NCBI GenBank assembly: GCA_965279355.1
Contig: OZ257155.1
Location: 4,526,001-4,590,000 of the forward strand
DNA: 64,000 bases
DNA from: G965279355 sp965279355
GTDB taxonomy: Bacteria; Pseudomonadota; Alphaproteobacteria; CACIAM-22H2
Direction: 5' to 3'
The notes below the pieces were generated by a model. It saw only the letters and a list, made by a program, of their open reading frames with translations. It made no database searches and was not told the origin of the DNA. Below, in pieces: positions 1 through 7,179 of the stretch. Both the position numbers and the translations under genes were made by a program. The first letter of the stretch is position 1. Each line of letters opens with the position of its first letter.

Positions 1-224
1 TCCGCCGCGCGCTCGACTTCCGCCGCGACCGAGACATCGAGCACGGCGGTCGTCGCCTTCACACCGAAGCTTTCGACCTGCGTCTTTGCCTCAGCAAGTT
101 TGTCTTTCTGGATATCGGTGAGCGCGATGTTCAGGCCTTCCTTTGCCAGCATGCGCGCCATGCCGAGGCCGATGCCGGATGCGGCGCCGGTGATGAAGGC
201 GGTCTTTCCCTTGAGGTCTTTCAT
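1..224 (-). CDS. SDR family oxidoreductase, N-terminal fragment (cut by window edge)
   Basis: Only the first 74 codons lie in the window. The ATG is at 224, and the upstream gene's TGA overlaps it (ATGA on the minus strand), so the two are translationally coupled. The visible part is the Rossmann NAD(P)-binding half of a classical short-chain dehydrogenase, with the TGAASGIG glycine motif at about residues 13-20. It is clearly a paralogue of the next gene: both begin MKDLKGKTAF and most of the first 74 residues match or are conservative changes. The catalytic Tyr/Lys lie beyond the edge, so activity cannot be judged and the substrate is unknown. Confidence 0.88.
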   Translation of the reverse strand, partial: MKDLKGKTAFITGAASGIGLGMARMLAKEGLNIALTDIQKDKLAEAKTQVESFGVKATTAVLDVSVAAEVERAA

Positions 225-1096
225 GACTTCTTTCCGTGATAGGGGCCGACGGCGCCGACCTTGGCTTCGAACCGTGCGGCGCTGTCCATGGCCTTCATCA
301 TCTTCTGGTGGCGTTCTTCCAGCCATTCGCGCGGGCCGGTATGGGTGAAGATGAAGAACTCATTGTCTTTGATCGCCTCGACGACGCGCTGGCCGACCTG
401 GTCTGGGTTCATGCCGTCCTTTTCCAGGATGTCCTTCAGTGCTGCATGCTGCGGGCGTTCATAGGCGCCGCCGAAGCGGTCCTGCCGCAGCCGGGCGGTG
501 TCGTAGATCTTGGTGTTCACGGCGGCGGGGCAGAGCACCGAAACGCCGATGTCCGACGCCGGGTCCAGCTCGTTCTCCATCGCCTCGGAAAAGGCGACCA
601 CGCCGTATTTGGTGACCGCATAGGCGCCGGACTTGAAGCCCTTGCGGGTCTGCAGCCCACCGATCGAGGCGGTATTGACGATATGTCCGCCCTGGCCGTG
701 CTTGCGGATCAGCGGCAGGAAGGTCGTGACACCGTTGATCACGCCGTACAGATTGACGGCAATCAGCCAGTCCCATTCCTCTCGCTTCACCTGGTCGACA
801 TCGGTGCCCGAAAAGCCGACACCGGCATTGTTGCAGACCACATGAATATTGCCGAAGGCCGCTTCGGCCTTCGCGGCGGCCTGCTGGACCGAGGCGATGT
901 CGGCGACGTCGATCAGAGTGCTGATCGCCCTGACGCCCAGCCCCTCGACCGATTTGCGGGCCTCTTCGAGCGCTTTTTCCTGGATATCCGCCAGGACGAC
1001 ATTCATGCCCTCACGCGCGAATGTCCGCGCCATGCCAAGGCCGATGCCCGATGCCGCGCCGGTGACGAATGCCGTTTTACCCTTCAGGTCTTTCAC
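221..1096 (-). CDS. SDR family NAD(P)-dependent oxidoreductase
   Basis: A 291-residue classical short-chain dehydrogenase/reductase. The cofactor motif TGAASGIG is at about residues 13-20, NNAG follows at about 90, and the catalytic pair is YAVTK (Tyr, then Lys four residues later) at about 160. These predict NAD(P)-dependent oxidation of an alcohol or reduction of a ketone in the cytoplasm. The start is a GTG at 1096 preceded closely by GGAGGA. Its stop overlaps the ATG of a second SDR downstream, so the two form a tandem duplicated pair in one transcript. The substrate cannot be read from sequence. Confidence 0.93.
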   Translation of the reverse strand: MKDLKGKTAFVTGAASGIGLGMARTFAREGMNVVLADIQEKALEEARKSVEGLGVRAISTLIDVADIASVQQAAAKAEAAFGNIHVVCNNAGVGFSGTDVDQVKREEWDWLIAVNLYGVINGVTTFLPLIRKHGQGGHIVNTASIGGLQTRKGFKSGAYAVTKYGVVAFSEAMENELDPASDIGVSVLCPAAVNTKIYDTARLRQDRFGGAYERPQHAALKDILEKDGMNPDQVGQRVVEAIKDNEFFIFTHTGPREWLEERHQKMMKAMDSAARFEAKVGAVGPYHGKKS

Positions 1097-1164
1097 GCTT
1101 CCTCCTGGTCCGCTGGTGGCGGCATCTTGCAGGGGGAAGGAGCCTTTTCAACCGCCCTATTGCG

Positions 1165-1193
1165 TTGACGGGAGGGCCCCCAGCGTCTATACG
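1165..1193 (+). promoter_or_regulatory. Sigma-70-type promoter for tRNA-Met
   Basis: TTGACG (1165-1170) and TATACG (1188-1193) are separated by exactly 17 bases. They lie about 40 bases upstream of the tRNA, as expected for a housekeeping promoter. Confidence 0.6.
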
Positions 1194-1230
1194 GCTGACC
1201 CGCGGCTAGGGTATCTTTCGGTCCTCGGGC

Positions 1231-1306
1231 GGCAGGGTAGCTCAGTTGGTAGAGCAAGGGACTCATAAGCCCGAGGTCGCCGGTTCAATCCCGGCCCCTG
1301 CCACCA
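1231..1306 (+). tRNA. tRNA with CAU anticodon, probably elongator tRNA-Met
   Basis: A 76-nt cloverleaf. The acceptor arm GGCAGGG pairs with CCCTGCC, the T-arm contains GGTTCAATC, and CCA is encoded at 1304-1306. The anticodon loop reads CTCATAA, giving CAU. The first acceptor pair (G-C) argues against initiator tRNA. A tRNA-Ile2 whose C34 is modified to lysidine also has a CAU anticodon and is not excluded. Confidence 0.93.
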
Positions 1307-1379
1307 TTTCTCTTATGAGATTGATACAGAAGCGGCGCCACAATCGCGCTTTCTGCGTCACGAAAAGTGGAAGGCAACG

Positions 1380-1583
1380 ATGCAGGTAGGCGATTTCGTC
1401 ACGGTCCTCACGCCTGTCAAAGGGCACCAGGTCGGCCAGCCGGTGCGCGGCCGCGTCGTGGTCATCAAGGGCGACAGCGTGACGGTCGAATACACCGATC
1501 AGCTCGGCAATTGCCTCGAGCAGGCCTTCAAGACCGCCCAGTTCAAGCCCAGCTGGACGCTCGATCTGACTGCCAAGGCATAG
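1380..1583 (+). CDS. Small conserved-type hypothetical protein (67 aa)
   Basis: The ATG follows GGAAGG at a good distance. The 67-residue product is rich in Val and Gly and resembles a small beta-barrel: GDFV near the N terminus, then RGRVVVIKGDSVTVEY, reminiscent of a KOW or SH3-like fold. There is no signal peptide or membrane segment. I do not recognise the family. It sits alone between the tRNA and an oxidoreductase gene. The Shine-Dalgarno site and in-frame GC pattern support real coding. Confidence 0.65.
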   Translation: MQVGDFVTVLTPVKGHQVGQPVRGRVVVIKGDSVTVEYTDQLGNCLEQAFKTAQFKPSWTLDLTAKA

Positions 1584-1665
1584 GTCACTGGCGTAAGGTC
1601 GGTCCCGGCGGTTTCCGCCCCGTTTTCGCTAACAAATACCGCGCTGTCCGCGCGACAGGATTGCC

Positions 1666-2667
1666 ATGACAAAAGGGATGCGCATCTACGCGAATGGCGG
1701 GCCCGACGTCCTGCAGTGGGAGGAATTCGAGCTTCCCAAGCCGGGCCCAGGCGAGGTCCGCATCCGCCACACGGCGATCGCGCTGAATTTCTCCGACGTG
1801 AATGTCCGCCGCGGCGGCTTCTACATCGCCAAGCCGCATCAGTTTCCGATGATCCTGGGCAATGAAGCGGCGGGGGTCGTTGCTGATATCGGCCTCGGCG
1901 TGACCGGCTTTCGGGCGGGCGAGCGGGTTGCGTATGTCGGCTCGGGTGGACCGTTCTATGAGAACACCGGCTCTTACGCCGAGGAACGCAATATCCCGGC
2001 CTCGTGCCTGATCCGGCTGCCGGAGGGTGTCACCGAGCAGATCGCGGCCGCGCTGATGCTGAAGGGTCTGACGGCCTCGCTGGTGATCAACCGCATCTAC
2101 AAGCCCAAGCCGGGCGACGTGATCCTGATCCATGCCGCCGCGAGTGGCGTTGGTCTGCTGCTCGTCCAATGGGCGAAGCATCTCGGCGCCACGGTGATCG
2201 GCACCGTCGGCTCGGCCGAGAAGGCGAAGATCATCAAGGACCATGGCGCCGACCACGCGATCCTCTATCGCGAAACGGATTTCGTTGCGGCCGTGAAGAA
2301 GATCGTGCCGAAGGGCGTGTCGGCGGTGTTCGATGGCGTCGGCAAGGACACGTTCATTCCGTCCTTCGACTGCACGCGCCCGTTCGGCATGCTGGTGAAT
2401 TACGGCAACGCGTCAGGGCATGTGCCGCCGGTCGATATCCTGCTGCTGGCCAAGAAGGGCTCGCTGTCGATCAACCGGCCGGCCTTCAGCTCGCACATTG
2501 CCGATCCCGACGATTACCGCGAGGCCAGTAACGAGTTGTTCGATCTGGTGAAGAGCGGCGTGCTGAAGGTCGATATCAGCAAGTCATACAGGCTGAGCGA
2601 CGCGGCGACCGCGCATCGCGATCTGGAAGACCGCAAGACCATGGGCTCGGTCGTCCTGCTGCCGTAA
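1666..2667 (+). CDS. NADPH:quinone oxidoreductase-like, zinc-independent MDR protein
   Basis: A 333-residue medium-chain dehydrogenase/reductase of the quinone oxidoreductase (zeta-crystallin) branch. The N-terminal GroES-like domain contains LNFSDVNVRRGGFY and GNEAAGVV. The nucleotide-binding motif AAASGVGLL is at about residue 160. Catalytic and structural zinc cysteines are absent, as usual in this branch, so one-electron or enoyl-type reduction with NADPH is expected. The length fits the family (320-340). A small hypothetical gene follows after 9 bases and is probably co-transcribed. Confidence 0.92.
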   Translation: MTKGMRIYANGGPDVLQWEEFELPKPGPGEVRIRHTAIALNFSDVNVRRGGFYIAKPHQFPMILGNEAAGVVADIGLGVTGFRAGERVAYVGSGGPFYENTGSYAEERNIPASCLIRLPEGVTEQIAAALMLKGLTASLVINRIYKPKPGDVILIHAAASGVGLLLVQWAKHLGATVIGTVGSAEKAKIIKDHGADHAILYRETDFVAAVKKIVPKGVSAVFDGVGKDTFIPSFDCTRPFGMLVNYGNASGHVPPVDILLLAKKGSLSINRPAFSSHIADPDDYREASNELFDLVKSGVLKVDISKSYRLSDAATAHRDLEDRKTMGSVVLLP

Positions 2668-2676
2668 GATCGCGGC

Positions 2677-3045
2677 ATGACGGAAATCAACACCGACCAG
2701 CGGATTGGCACCCTGCGCGAGCGCTGGTCCAATATGGCGCAATCGCACATCGTCTTCGGCGCCGGCTGTTCCTGCGGCGGCGGCCTCGCGGCAGTCGATC
2801 TCGGCGGGTTCTCTACCCTGATCGTCGCGCATCTGCGCAACAAGTACCGGAAGGCCGGCCGCTTCAAACTGGCGTCGATGATTCCCGATCGCCAGGGTCA
2901 GGACGCGGCAGCGGCCATTGATGGATTGCTGGAGCGTTTTACCGGCCCGTCAGCAGACGTCACCGAGGACGACAGGACGGCGTTGCTGGTCGATCTCGAG
3001 ACCGCGCTGGACTCGTTCGACGAGCTACATCGCGGTCAGGCGTAG
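2677..3045 (+). CDS. Hypothetical protein with a Cys/Gly motif (122 aa)
   Basis: It begins 9 bases after the quinone oxidoreductase gene and probably shares its transcript. The protein is soluble, with no signal peptide. Near residues 28-36 it carries GAGCSCGGG, a compact pair of cysteines within glycines that could bind a metal or act as a redox site. The rest is helical (FKLASMIPDRQGQDAAAAIDGLLERF) and the C-terminal half is acidic. I do not recognise the family. Proximity to a quinone reductase hints at a redox role, but that is inference only. Confidence 0.72.
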   Translation: MTEINTDQRIGTLRERWSNMAQSHIVFGAGCSCGGGLAAVDLGGFSTLIVAHLRNKYRKAGRFKLASMIPDRQGQDAAAAIDGLLERFTGPSADVTEDDRTALLVDLETALDSFDELHRGQA

Positions 3046-3054
3046 CCGCCCGCC

Positions 3055-4011
3055 TTATTGCGGCTCGATCTTCGCCAGCTTCACGATCTCGGCCCAGCGG
3101 GTGATCTCCTCGCGCTGCAGCTTGCCGGTATCCTCGACGGAGCTGACGAAGGGCTCGGCGCCAGCGGTGCGGAAGAAGTCGATGGCCTGCTGGCTCCGCA
3201 TGATCTGGGCGAACCAGCCATTCAGCTTTTCGACGATGGGCGCCGGCGTGCCGGCCGGGGCGAATGAGCCGAACCAGGTCGTGCGATTGATGCCGGGATA
3301 GCCGGCTTCGGCCGTCGTCGGCACATCGGGGAGGGCGGAGCTGCGCTGCGGCGTGGTGGCGGCGAGTACCCTGATCTTGCCGGACTTCGCCTGTTCGATG
3401 GCGAAGGCGGGGTCCATGAACAGGAAGTCGAGGCTGCCTTCGGCGAGGTCGCGCATGGATTCAGGCGCGCCGCGATACATGACGCGCGTCGCGTTGGTCT
3501 TGAGTTCGTGGTTCAGGATTTCGCTGAGCGCGATGGCGATGGCGGCGGAGGCGCCGTAGGAGGCCTTGTCGCCTTTTGCCTTCAGATGCGTTTCGAGCTC
3601 CCTCACGGACTTGATCGGGCTCTTCGGGTCGACGACCAGGAAGAAGGGGAAGCGGATCATCGTCGCGACAGGCGTCAGTTCCTTGACCGGGTCGTAGCTG
3701 AGCTTCTTGAACAGATACTGGTTGTAGGAGATGGCCCCCGGCGGGGTGATGAGGATTGTGTAGCCATCCGGCCGGGCACGGGCGACGGCTTCGGCACCGA
3801 GGCTGCCGGTGGCACCCGGCTTGTTCTCGACGATCACCGGCTTGCCGGATTGCTGGCGGAGGCCCTCGGCGAAAAAGCGGACATAGACATCGGCGCCGCT
3901 GCCGGCGGGATAGCCGCACATCACATGGATGTCGCGATCGGGATAGGTCTGCGCCTGAAGCGGTGCGGTGAAGGCAAGCAATGCGGCGGCGGCCGTCAGA
4001 AACCGGATCAT
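3055..4011 (-). CDS. Bug-family (tripartite tricarboxylate) periplasmic substrate receptor
   Basis: A 318-residue secreted receptor of the Bug/TctC family. It has a signal peptide (MIRFLTAAAALLAF, cleavage near APLQAQ) followed by typical motifs: YPDRDIHVMCGYPAGSGADV, IVENKPGATGSLGAEAVARARPDGYT and the C-terminal FxSFAPAGTPAPIVEKLN block. These proteins capture carboxylates or related small ligands in the periplasm. The start at 4011 is chosen because GGGAGGA precedes it at correct spacing and it begins the signal peptide. No TctA/TctB membrane genes lie nearby. The divergent neighbour is a NitT/TauT-type ABC transporter that itself lacks a receptor here. Confidence 0.93.
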   Translation of the reverse strand: MIRFLTAAAALLAFTAPLQAQTYPDRDIHVMCGYPAGSGADVYVRFFAEGLRQQSGKPVIVENKPGATGSLGAEAVARARPDGYTILITPPGAISYNQYLFKKLSYDPVKELTPVATMIRFPFFLVVDPKSPIKSVRELETHLKAKGDKASYGASAAIAIALSEILNHELKTNATRVMYRGAPESMRDLAEGSLDFLFMDPAFAIEQAKSGKIRVLAATTPQRSSALPDVPTTAEAGYPGINRTTWFGSFAPAGTPAPIVEKLNGWFAQIMRSQQAIDFFRTAGAEPFVSSVEDTGKLQREEITRWAEIVKLAKIEPQ

Positions 4012-4134
4012 GCGAAATCCTCCCGTTGTCGTGGCCGGATGGTGCCCGGAACATGCGGCGATTTCCACCGTGTTGTGAGGCCGCGGAATTCAGCGTATGA
4101 GATAAAACTACGTAGTGGGAGGAACGACGGTGCG

Positions 4135-4908
4135 ATGGAGCTGATTGCCGAGGGCATCGGGCACCGTTATGGCGATCTGGTCGCCCTCGACGGGATCAAC
4201 CTGTCGGTGGCCGATGGTGAAATTCTCGCCATCATCGGCCCGTCGGGCTGCGGCAAATCGACACTCCTTGGCATCCTCGGCGGTATTCTCAAGCCGACCA
4301 GCGGGCGGGTGCTGGCGAGCGACGCGGCACCGACCGGATCGCTCAATCCGCTCACTTATATCTTCCAGGATTTTTCGCTGCTGCCGTGGCGCACCGTGGA
4401 AGGGAATGTGGCGCTGGTGCTGGAGCATCATGCGCTGTCCGACCAGGAACGGCAGGCGCGGATCGACGATGTGCTGGCGCGCACCGGCCTCAGCGAATTC
4501 CGCAAGGCGTTCCCAAAGCAGCTTTCCGGCGGCATGCGCCAGCGTGTCGGCATTGCACGGGCACTGGCGGTGCGGCCCGCGATTCTGCTGATGGACGAGC
4601 CGCTCTCGGCACTCGATGCGCAGACCCGCGATCTGCTGATGGAGGATTTCCTGGCGCTCTGGCTGCGCGAGCGGATCGCCGCTGTCTATGTGACGCATAA
4701 TCTTTCCGAGGCGCTGCGCCTCGCCGACCGCATCTGCGTGCTGTCGCGGCGGCCCGGCCGCATCCGGGAGATCGTGTCCATCGATATCCCGCAGGCAGAC
4801 CGGCAGTTGCGGGCCTCGCAGGAGGCGCTTGCCGCATTGCATGACCGTTTGTGGGGGTTGATCAAGAGCGAGGCGCAGGTGGCCGAGCGCGAGGTGCTCA
4901 ATGGCTGA
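4135..4908 (+). CDS. NitT/TauT-type ABC transporter ATP-binding protein
   Basis: A 257-residue ABC ATPase of the nitrate/sulfonate/taurine importer family. Walker A GPSGCGKS is at about residue 36, the signature LSGGMRQRVGIARAL at about 126, Walker B LLMDEPLSALD at about 147, and the H-loop THNLSEA follows. All catalytic residues are present. The ATG at 4135 is preceded by GGGAGG; the reading frame is open further upstream but lacks family similarity there. The stop overlaps the permease start by 8 bases. Together they would energise import of a small anion, with an unidentified receptor. Confidence 0.94.
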   Translation: MELIAEGIGHRYGDLVALDGINLSVADGEILAIIGPSGCGKSTLLGILGGILKPTSGRVLASDAAPTGSLNPLTYIFQDFSLLPWRTVEGNVALVLEHHALSDQERQARIDDVLARTGLSEFRKAFPKQLSGGMRQRVGIARALAVRPAILLMDEPLSALDAQTRDLLMEDFLALWLRERIAAVYVTHNLSEALRLADRICVLSRRPGRIREIVSIDIPQADRQLRASQEALAALHDRLWGLIKSEAQVAEREVLNG

Positions 4909-5692
4909 CGGCGTCCGCGAGATTCCGTTTCGCGGCGAGGGCTTCGTCATTCAGCCGATGCGCTGGGCGGCACTCATCGCCTTCGCAGGCCTGCTCATTC
5001 TGTGGGAAATGTCGGTGCGCTGGGGCTGGGTGAGCCCCATCTTCCTGCCGGCGCTGAGCTCGGTGTTCGCGGCACTTGGCGATCTCATCGCATCCGGGAC
5101 GTTGTGGCGTCACCTCGGACCATCGCTTGGGCGCTTCGGATCGGGATGGCTGGCCGGGACGATTGCCGGGATCGGCATCGGCTTTGCCATCGGCATCCGG
5201 TCGTTATCGCGCGCCATCGGCATACCACTGGTATCGGCCTTGTTTCCGATCCCGAAGATCGCGCTTCTGCCGCTGCTGATCCTGTGGCTCGGCATCGGTG
5301 AAGCGTCGAAAGTGACCACCATCGCGCTGGGCGTCTTCTTCCCGACGGTCATCGCGACCTTCAGCGCCGTCGACAGCGTGCCGCGCAACCTGATCCGCAT
5401 GGGGCAAAGCTTCAACATTCCACCTGCCGGCGTTCTGTGGAAGATCGTGCTGCCCGGCGCGTTGCCCGGCATCCTCGCCGGATTCCGCATTACCGCATCG
5501 ATCGGTCTGATCCTGCTGGTGTCGGCCGAGATGATCGGCGCCGAATACGGCATCGGCGCCTTCGTGCTGCAAGCCGGCAATCTGATGCTGACCGATCAGC
5601 TTCTGGCCGGGGTGGTGATCCTGTCCATCCTCGGCCTGTGCGTTGGCACGCTGCTGACGCGGCTGGAAGCCTGGCTGCTGCGCTGGCGTTAA
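4901..5692 (+). CDS. NitT/TauT-type ABC transporter permease
   Basis: A 263-residue integral membrane protein of the SsuC/TauC family with about six transmembrane helices. The coupling-loop (EAA) region is FNIPPAGVLWKIVLPGALPGILAGFR at about residues 170-195. The start overlaps the ATPase gene by 8 bases, a typical coupled pair. No NMT1/SsuA-type binding protein is found nearby; the closest periplasmic receptor is the divergent Bug protein. The ligand is unknown. Its stop overlaps, tail to tail, that of the next minus-strand gene. Confidence 0.93.
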   Translation: MADGVREIPFRGEGFVIQPMRWAALIAFAGLLILWEMSVRWGWVSPIFLPALSSVFAALGDLIASGTLWRHLGPSLGRFGSGWLAGTIAGIGIGFAIGIRSLSRAIGIPLVSALFPIPKIALLPLLILWLGIGEASKVTTIALGVFFPTVIATFSAVDSVPRNLIRMGQSFNIPPAGVLWKIVLPGALPGILAGFRITASIGLILLVSAEMIGAEYGIGAFVLQAGNLMLTDQLLAGVVILSILGLCVGTLLTRLEAWLLRWR

Positions 5693-6234
5693 GCAGGCAG
5701 CGGAAATTTCTCCAGGTATTGTTTGTAGTCGTCCTCGAGATCGATACGCAGGGCCGAGAGCAGCCGCACCACGGCGTTGTAGCTGGAGATCGCCAGCAGC
5801 AGATCGAGGATGCGTTCATTGTCGAGATTCTGCCGCAGCACGGCATAGGTCTCGTCCGACAGGTCGATCTTGAGCGACATTTCGCGGGCTGCGCTCAGCA
5901 CGGCCCGGGTCAGCGGATCGAAATGGGTCGGCTTGCCGGCGGTCTCGTCGGCCACGGCGCGGATATCCGCCTCGGTCGCACCGAATTCCAGGCATAGCGC
6001 GCAGTGATGCGCGTATTCGTATTTCGATTTCGCCACATAGCCAACCTGCAGGATCGCCAGTTCACGCAGGCGCGGATCGAGCTTGCTGTCATGGCGGATA
6101 TACATGGCCAGCGCGCCCTGAACCTGCGCGGCCCGCGGGCTGTTGCACAGCGCGCGGCTGATATTCGTGTTGCTGCGGGGTAGGTCCGGAAAATCCGGGA
6201 TGTCACCCTTTTTCAGATAGGGCAGGCGTGCCAT
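5689..6234 (-). CDS. Carboxymuconolactone decarboxylase (AhpD-like) family protein
   Basis: A 181-residue all-alpha CMD/AhpD-fold protein. The family core is visible as RLRELAILQVGYVAKSKYEY followed by AHHCALCLEFGATEADI at about residues 80-100. It contains a CxxC (CALC), which in AhpD-type members acts as a peroxidatic or disulfide pair; other members are decarboxylases. The ATG at 6234 has GGGAGA upstream. The reading frame continues far upstream (to 8127) antisense to other genes, and that extension is rejected. It lies divergent from the SDR and GMC genes and probably belongs to the same catabolic neighbourhood. Confidence 0.87.
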   Translation of the reverse strand: MARLPYLKKGDIPDFPDLPRSNTNISRALCNSPRAAQVQGALAMYIRHDSKLDPRLRELAILQVGYVAKSKYEYAHHCALCLEFGATEADIRAVADETAGKPTHFDPLTRAVLSAAREMSLKIDLSDETYAVLRQNLDNERILDLLLAISSYNAVVRLLSALRIDLEDDYKQYLEKFPLPA

Positions 6235-6330
6235 GTGAACGATTTCTCCCTTGAGGACGCTTTCGTCGGGCCGGCATCCTAGCGTAAGTTTGCCGCAGCC
6301 AGAATAAAACACAGCAGGGGAAACCGCCGT

Positions 6331-7179
6331 ATGGCCAACACGCTTGATGGAAAAGTCGCAATTGTCACCGGCGCTGCGCGCGGGATCGGCCGGGCGATTA
6401 CGCTGGGGTTGCTGGGCGCTGGAGCCCGCATCACCGTCAGCGATATCGATGCCGATGTGCTGAACGAAGTGCGCGACCGGGCGAAGGAGATGGGCGCCTC
6501 CGATCGTCTTCATCTGCTGCCCCTTGATGTGGGCAAAGACGAAAGTGCGGCGAAGCTGGTGAAGGGGACAATCGAGCATTTCGGCCGGCTCGATATCCTC
6601 GTCAACAATGCGGGGACCAGTGTCGATCTGCTCCGCAACGACCCCAAGGATCTCGGGCCGAAATTCTGGCGAGTCACGCCGGCGGAGTTCCGCCGCGTGA
6701 TCGAGGTGAACGCGGTGGCGCCGTTCCTGCTGGCGCGTGAGGCGGCCGGGCCGATGATGGCGCAGAAATCGGGCCGCATCATCAACGTCACGACCAGCCT
6801 CGACACGATGTATCGCGCCGGACTGCTGCCGTATGGCAGCTCCAAGGCGGCGAACGAGGCAAATGTCGTGGTGATGGCGGAGGAGCTCAAGGGCACCGGC
6901 ATCACCGTGAATGCCCTGACTCCCGGCGGGCCCGCCAACACGCGCTTGGTGCCGGAAGGGAACGGATTGCCGCGTGAGAAGCTGCTGCGGCCGGAGATCG
7001 TGGTGCCGCCGATCCTGTGGCTCGCGACCGACGAGAGCGGCGACTTTACCGGCCAGCGTTTCGTGGCCGCGAAGTGGGACACGACTGTGTCTGGATTGGA
7101 GGCCGCGAAGAAATGTGCGGTCCCTGCGGCGTGGCAGCAGCTCGGCAACCAGGCGATCTACCCGACTAAACAGGCCTGA
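6331..7179 (+). CDS. SDR family oxidoreductase
   Basis: A 282-residue classical SDR with the cofactor motif TGAARGIG at residues 13-20, NNAG at about 92, a catalytic Ser in TTSLD and YGSSK at about 170 supplying Tyr/Lys. AGGGGA precedes the ATG. The TGA is followed directly by the GTG of the GMC oxidoreductase gene, so the pair is likely co-translated and may carry out successive oxidations. The substrate is unknown. Confidence 0.92.
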   Translation: MANTLDGKVAIVTGAARGIGRAITLGLLGAGARITVSDIDADVLNEVRDRAKEMGASDRLHLLPLDVGKDESAAKLVKGTIEHFGRLDILVNNAGTSVDLLRNDPKDLGPKFWRVTPAEFRRVIEVNAVAPFLLAREAAGPMMAQKSGRIINVTTSLDTMYRAGLLPYGSSKAANEANVVVMAEELKGTGITVNALTPGGPANTRLVPEGNGLPREKLLRPEIVVPPILWLATDESGDFTGQRFVAAKWDTTVSGLEAAKKCAVPAAWQQLGNQAIYPTKQA

